Shown one piece after another: positions 6,218-6,972 of a DNA stretch of 6,972 bases. Made by a program: the position numbers and the translations under genes. The notes beneath the pieces are model-generated. The model searched no databases. It saw only the letters and a program-made list of their open reading frames with translations, and was not told where the DNA came from. The stretch covers positions 9,818 through 16,789 of the forward strand of contig NVTT01000011.1 in NCBI GenBank assembly GCA_002401655.1, read 5' to 3'. This DNA comes from Gammaproteobacteria bacterium (GTDB lineage Bacteria > Pseudomonadota > Gammaproteobacteria > Enterobacterales > Kangiellaceae). Every line of letters starts with the position of its first letter. Within the stretch, counting starts at the first letter, position 1.

Positions 6218-6972
6218 ATGAATTTTTTAGAATTTGAAAGACCTATCGCAGAAATGGAGGCTCAAATAGAAGAGCTTCGGTTAATGGGCGATGATAGTGA
6301 AATCAATATCACTGAAGAAATTGAGCGTTTGCAAGCAAAATCAAAAGAGCTAACCGATCAAATTTTTTCTAAGTTAGATGCATGGCAAATTGCTCAGTTA
6401 GCAAGACATCCACTAAGGCCTTATACCAATGACTATATCAATTTAATCTTTACTGATTACAATGAGTTAGCTGGCGATCGCGCCTTTGCTAATGACCTCG
6501 CTATTCTTGGCGGACCCGCTAGATTGAATGGTGAGCCAGTGATGATTATTGGTCATCAAAAGGGCCGTGATACCAAAGAAAAAGTCGCTAGAAATTTTGG
6601 TATGCCCCGTCCAGAAGGCTATCGTAAAGCATTACGACTAATGGAAATGGCGCAAAAGTTTAATTGGCCGATTATTACTTTTATTGATACTCCAGGCGCC
6701 TACCCTGGTGTTGGTGCTGAAGAACGTGGTCAAAGTGAAGCGATTGCTCGAAATTTGCGCGAAATGTCTCAATTAACGGTTCCAATAGTCTGTACGGTTA
6801 TTGGTGAAGGTGGCTCTGGTGGCGCTTTGGCTATTGGTGTCGGCGATAGAGTTAATATGCTACAAAACAGTACTTATTCGGTCATTTCACCAGAAGGTTG
6901 CGCGTCCATTCTATGGAAAAGTGCAGACAAAGCCAAAGATGCGGCTAAAGCAATGGGGATCACTGCAAGGCG
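6218..6972 (+). CDS. accA: Acetyl-CoA carboxylase carboxyltransferase subunit alpha (partial, 3' end cut by window)
   Basis: AccA joins AccD to form the carboxyltransferase of acetyl-CoA carboxylase. This moves the carboxyl group from biotinylated AccB to acetyl-CoA, giving malonyl-CoA in the committed step of fatty acid synthesis; it acts in the cytoplasm. The visible 251 residues run colinear with E. coli AccA (about 319 residues) from the very start. Blocks include [17 protein letters not shown] (1-17), [16 protein letters not shown] (55-70), [14 protein letters not shown] (109-122), [20 protein letters not shown] (155-174), the glycine-rich [16 protein letters not shown] (195-210), which forms part of the crotonase-fold active site, and [12 protein letters not shown] (224-235). 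About 65-70 residues are missing beyond the edge. The ATG at 6218 fits the family start, though the ribosome binding site is weak (AGAG at 6201-6204, 13 bases away). In many gammaproteobacteria accA follows dnaE; here the upstream gene is divergent. Confidence 0.97.
   Translation, partial: MNFLEFERPIAEMEAQIEELRLMGDDSEINITEEIERLQAKSKELTDQIFSKLDAWQIAQLARHPLRPYTNDYINLIFTDYNELAGDRAFANDLAILGGPARLNGEPVMIIGHQKGRDTKEKVARNFGMPRPEGYRKALRLMEMAQKFNWPIITFIDTPGAYPGVGAEERGQSEAIARNLREMSQLTVPIVCTVIGEGGSGGALAIGVGDRVNMLQNSTYSVISPEGCASILWKSADKAKDAAKAMGITAR

Noticed and set aside
1..6972. CRISPR array, tRNA, rRNA or insertion sequence
   Set aside because: No regularly spaced repeats, no cloverleaf or rRNA sequence and no transposase were seen on either strand.

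Overview
This is a low-GC (roughly 35-40% by eye) bacterial chromosome segment, most likely from a gammaproteobacterium. The best evidence is the start of accA at the right edge. Its first 251 residues match the Escherichia coli AccA that I know almost colinearly. The DUF1631-type protein, the ABA4-like membrane protein and the CxxCxxCC protein are also common in Proteobacteria. I cannot name the genus.

Left to right, the window opens with a ParD/ParE-type toxin-antitoxin pair (3-604, + strand), whose promoter lies outside the window. A short intergenic stretch with a REP-like GC-rich hairpin (648-669) follows. Next come an ABA4-like small membrane protein (about 750-1205, +) and, convergent with it, a cysteine-cluster protein of the YkgJ/UPF0153 type (1234-1620, -). 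The 256-bp gap at 1621-1876 holds only short open frames that may be gene remnants. An AEC-family (auxin efflux carrier-like) transporter occupies 1877-2791 (+).

Two minus-strand genes follow. One encodes an exported protein of unknown function (2842-3855), the other a long DUF1631-type protein with a charged coiled coil (3963-5903). A 107-bp AT-rich spacer with two inverted repeats separates them. A 314-bp divergent intergenic region carries plausible sigma70 promoters for the DUF1631 gene and for accA, which runs off the right end.

Most genes here look like independent transcription units, with frequent strand switches. The clear functional pair is ParD-ParE. The exported protein and the DUF1631 protein could form a two-gene unit, but neither has a known function. 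I do not see a new multi-gene defence or mobile system. The least explained parts are the exported 337-residue protein, the apparent domain duplication in the DUF1631 protein, and the degenerate 1621-1876 gap.
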